From Pithys albifrons albifrons (Eukaryota; Chordata; Aves; Passeriformes; Thamnophilidae): a stretch of DNA of 64,000 bases. Of the stretch, positions 61,161-64,000 are shown piece by piece (position 1 is the stretch's first letter; every line of letters begins with the position of its first letter). The stretch is from assembly GCF_047495875.1 (NCBI RefSeq), contig NC_092464.1, forward strand, positions 7,474,737-7,538,736. The letters are read 5' to 3'. Position numbers and translations under genes: made by a program. The notes below the pieces were generated by a model. It did no database searches and was not told where the DNA came from. It saw only the letters and a list, made by a program, of their open reading frames with translations.

Positions 61161-64000
61161 TGTTTATGGGGCAGCTGGACACTGTGAAAAAACCAGCATG
61201 TTTTTCCCTCTGTGTGCCTGAAAGCTTTTATCTGTTTTACCCAGTTACAACAGCTTTCTATAAAACACAACCACTCCTCCCCATCCTTGCTTCTCCTAGA
61301 ACCTTAAGAGAAGTAACACCACTACCACCTCTGCTTTTCTGCCCCTAACACATCTGCCACAGCACGTTTACCAAATTCCTCATAAATCATTTCATGCTCA
61401 GAAGATGCTACAGAACAGTCAGAAGAAATTTCCCTTATGAACGGTTGAAGAGATGACAACCATTCCTGGCTTTTCTTTTACAAAGGAGACCTTCAAGACC
61501 TTTTCTCCAGAAAAAGTTTCCTACTCTTCACCAACAACTGTATGTTACCTGCCAGGAGAGCCAACTAAGTAGCTCTTCTTTATCTGCTTCCTGGCCTGAA
61601 GTTTCTGGCATAGGAGATGGTGAGAAGTGCGAGGACAGGATATGGAGTCCTGTGTGCAAGATTATTCAGCCCTACATCACTCTGATAAAATTCAACACTT
61701 AATATCAGTTTTTAAGATGTTGATTGTGTTTGATGAAACCAACTACTGTGTCTCAGGGGTCTGAAATACACATCTAGCTCAGGAATAATACAATCAAATA
61801 AGCCCAGTTCTCTGAGTGGCCTAGAAATGCCCCCGTTCTTTTTTTTTTCTTAGCACACAACAGAACTGTGATTCTGGAAAAAAGTGGGAGTAAAACATGA
61901 CTAATTGGCCAGTAAAAGAATAATACAGAAATCAAGAACAAGTTTATGCAATTTATAATTGTTATGATTTCAGCTTTAGCACTGTTTCACAGAATCTAAG
62001 TTGACAGAAAACTGTTGTCACATTTGCTTGAAATTTGAAGAATGAAAAACTATTCTGCAATGCCTGGTTTGTTTTCTAAAGCATCCTATTCCTCACACTT
62101 TCTGATCATGCAGAGCAGCAATTGGTTAGCACCGTTCAAAACAGTAGATACAGAACAGTCTGGACTACAGAATTCTTACTTGTACTGATTACTGTTTATT
62201 CTCATGACTATTTTATTTCAATGGAAAACTTTCTATTGACTTCAGTTGTCTTTGAAACAGAATTGTGTACCTTAGAGAACACCCCATCATGCTGATTAAT
62301 AATTAAATGAATCCATACAGTACTTATTCACTGGCAGTTTTTTATGTGGAGGTCCAGAGGCATCAATAATGAAAACTTCCCTGTAGTACTGGTAAGCCTG
62401 TCAGCAGCAGACATTGAAGATTAGGCAGCCATAAGGAAAGAAATAAGTATAATACAGGATTTACATATGAACTGCACATAGGTCTGTCAAAGATCAGGGG
62501 AACTACCTCCTCCAAATCTTCATTTCTCTCAGCTATCACCATTAAAAACAGCAGCCAAATATCTTCATCGACAGGGGCAAATGCACAGATGTCACAACTG
62601 GCCAGAGCAATCCCGGGACATACAGGACAGCCCAGAGACTCTGACTTTCCGGTAACATCCTCAACAGAGTCAACCGATTTCAAAACATCCCCAAGGGAAG
62701 CAATAGAACTGCCTAAAATAGTAGCTATTCACTGATTCAGCTCCAGGAGTACAAAACTTTCTGTGGAAAAGTGACACAACCATCTCAGCAACTGAACCGT
62801 GGCAGTCAAGACAGATTCAATAGCTACGTGTGTTTCTGAAAAATGGAAGAAAGAAAATAATTAACTTACAAACTCCTCATAGCTAAACATTCTACATCAT
62901 TGTAGGTGGATTTTACTATCTGAAGACAAATACACTAGGGTGAAAAAAAAGCAAGCATTTAACTACTTTATATTTTGTTGACTGATACATAAGCTAAACA
63001 AAATATGGAGGCCACACTCCTCTCTCCAGCCCAGTTTCAAAGGTTTGTTGCTGGAAGACTGTACCCTGATCCATACAAGCCACGTCAGAAATCTTTCAGG
63101 CTTCCTCACCACTGCTCTCTTCTTCCAAGAACAAGCCTTCAAATTATAAGAATTGCTACTTCTGGAGATGCATAATACTGTCCTTACATCATTCTTTAAA
63201 CTGTTTATTTTTCTTAAATTAAAAATCTCCACTTCCTTTAACAAGGTGAAAACAAAGATGACAAGGGACAAATGGAAGGGAAAAGATGACTAAATATACA
63301 CAAGAATAAACACTGCTCACAGACAAGCTACTGTACCAAGGTGGATTAAGGTGAAAGAAAAAGAGTGAAGTCCATGTTCCTGTAACTCTGGGTTCCACTT
63401 TTCTAAGCACTGCAAACCCACAGTTCTTCCAAGAGCCCTCTACCTTGCTTCTGTACCCCTTCCCATGTGCGATTAGCCTTCTGCTGAAATATTGCAAAGC
63501 CAAAGTGAAATTTTTCAAAGGAGTCTGTCAAAGGTTAACACGGTACTTACTGCTCAACCTCCACCTCCATTTTATGGCAGTTCTGAATATACATGGAACA
63601 ACTTCTGCCATGACTGTGACCAAACCTTCTGTACACAAGGCAAGGCTCACACAGCAGTGGCAACACCTAGCACACCTATTATTTGACCCACATCAAGTCA
63701 TTTTTGAAAAGAGTAGAAAAATATTCTAGATTTATTCATTCCTTCATCACTCTCCTTGACCACAGTCATTATTTTCTTGCTTGTTAAACTCATTCTCAAT
63801 GGTGCCACAAAACTCTGCTGACAAAACCACCCCACTGGACCATAAGAGCAAGGTGACTCAAACAAAGCTCCAGCCTTAGTCCTTCTTCTCAATGCTCCAC
63901 ATATGCCATCTTTGTATAGTGCCATCCATCCCCTCCCCCTGCCCCATCCTCTTTGTTCTGCCAAACACATCGTATCTTTTCACCCTGTTCCTCATGCTTG

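Larger units (their letters stand above)
1..64000 (-). other. KMT2C: KMT2C (MLL3) transcription unit, internal part (introns 1-6)
   Basis: The whole window appears to lie inside one minus-strand gene. Five exons run from high to low coordinates with matching splice phases, and their conceptual protein matches the N-terminal part of vertebrate KMT2C as I know it (for example GKTAVEDEDSMDGLE, SVSEES, EQLCAFCYCG, VSTQTASDDQ, WDELSLVGLPD, VNVDKAVVSGSTE). KMT2C is a nuclear histone H3 lysine-4 methyltransferase that acts mostly at enhancers in a COMPASS-like complex. No exon 1, no start codon and no exon 7 were found here, so both ends are open. That the gene fills the stretch 38418-64000 is an inference from exon 2 lacking a start codon. 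Confidence 0.9.
38418..64000 (-). other. KMT2C: KMT2C intron 1 (incomplete)
   Basis: At least 25.6 kb upstream of exon 2 without any recognisable KMT2C exon, CpG-island promoter or start codon. I recognised no CR1, SINE or LTR in this stretch, in contrast to intron 2. Individually listed within it are a diverged direct repeat (52.2 and 53.2 kb), simple repeats, G-runs and two unexplained ORF clusters (46.2-46.9 and 60.7-61.2 kb). The rest is AT-rich sequence in which I see no feature. Confidence 0.75.

Noticed and set aside
38418..64000. KMT2C exon 1 or a CpG-island promoter
   Set aside because: No GC-rich segment with an ATG and an AT-hook-encoding frame ending in a compatible donor is present in this AT-rich stretch.
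1..64000. CRISPR arrays, operons, bacterial or phage genes
   Set aside because: Spliced vertebrate exons and avian retrotransposons establish a bird nuclear locus; no regularly spaced direct repeats with unique spacers were seen.

Overview
The window is vertebrate nuclear DNA from a bird, most likely a passerine. It contains many CR1 LINE 3' ends with the avian terminal repeat built on ATTCTATGATT, a tRNA-Ile-headed SINE with a CR1-like tail (TguSINE1-type, first described in zebra finch), and an avian ERVL-type solo LTR. It has no bacterial-type gene density, and none of the long ORFs outside the exons looks like an intact gene.

The only gene I can establish is KMT2C (MLL3), on the minus strand. 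Five consecutive coding exons, corresponding to exons 2-6, were read from the sequence at 38329-38417, 24179-24317, 10785-10991, 7155-7294 and 5215-5324. All have canonical GT-AG splice sites and compatible phases, and together they give 685 nt of open reading frame. They encode the acidic/serine-rich N-terminal linker and the first half of the first extended PHD finger (ePHD1): the CAFC knuckle in exon 4 and CWAHHRC in exon 6. Exon 1 (start codon, AT-hook) lies beyond 64000. Exon 7, with the rest of ePHD1, lies before position 1.

From left to right: intron 6 (1-5214, incomplete); exon 6; intron 5 with a CR1; exon 5; intron 4 with a CR1, the SINE and a 0.9-kb very GC-rich, CpG-rich degenerate tandem repeat (about 9240-10130); exon 4; intron 3 (13.2 kb) with CR1 pieces of several ages and a MIR-like relic; exon 3; intron 2 (14 kb), the most repeat-dense part, with an LTR interrupted by a CR1; exon 2; and at least 25.6 kb of intron 1, in which I saw no recognisable CR1 at all.

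KMT2C is the catalytic subunit of an enhancer-associated COMPASS-like H3K4 methyltransferase complex. The features most worth a second look are the CpG-rich block in intron 4, the CR1-for-promoter replacement inside the LTR, a diverged direct repeat 1 kb apart at 52.2/53.2 kb, the repeat-poor intron 1, and a few minus-strand ORF clusters in intron 1 that I could not identify. I found no convincing new biological system.
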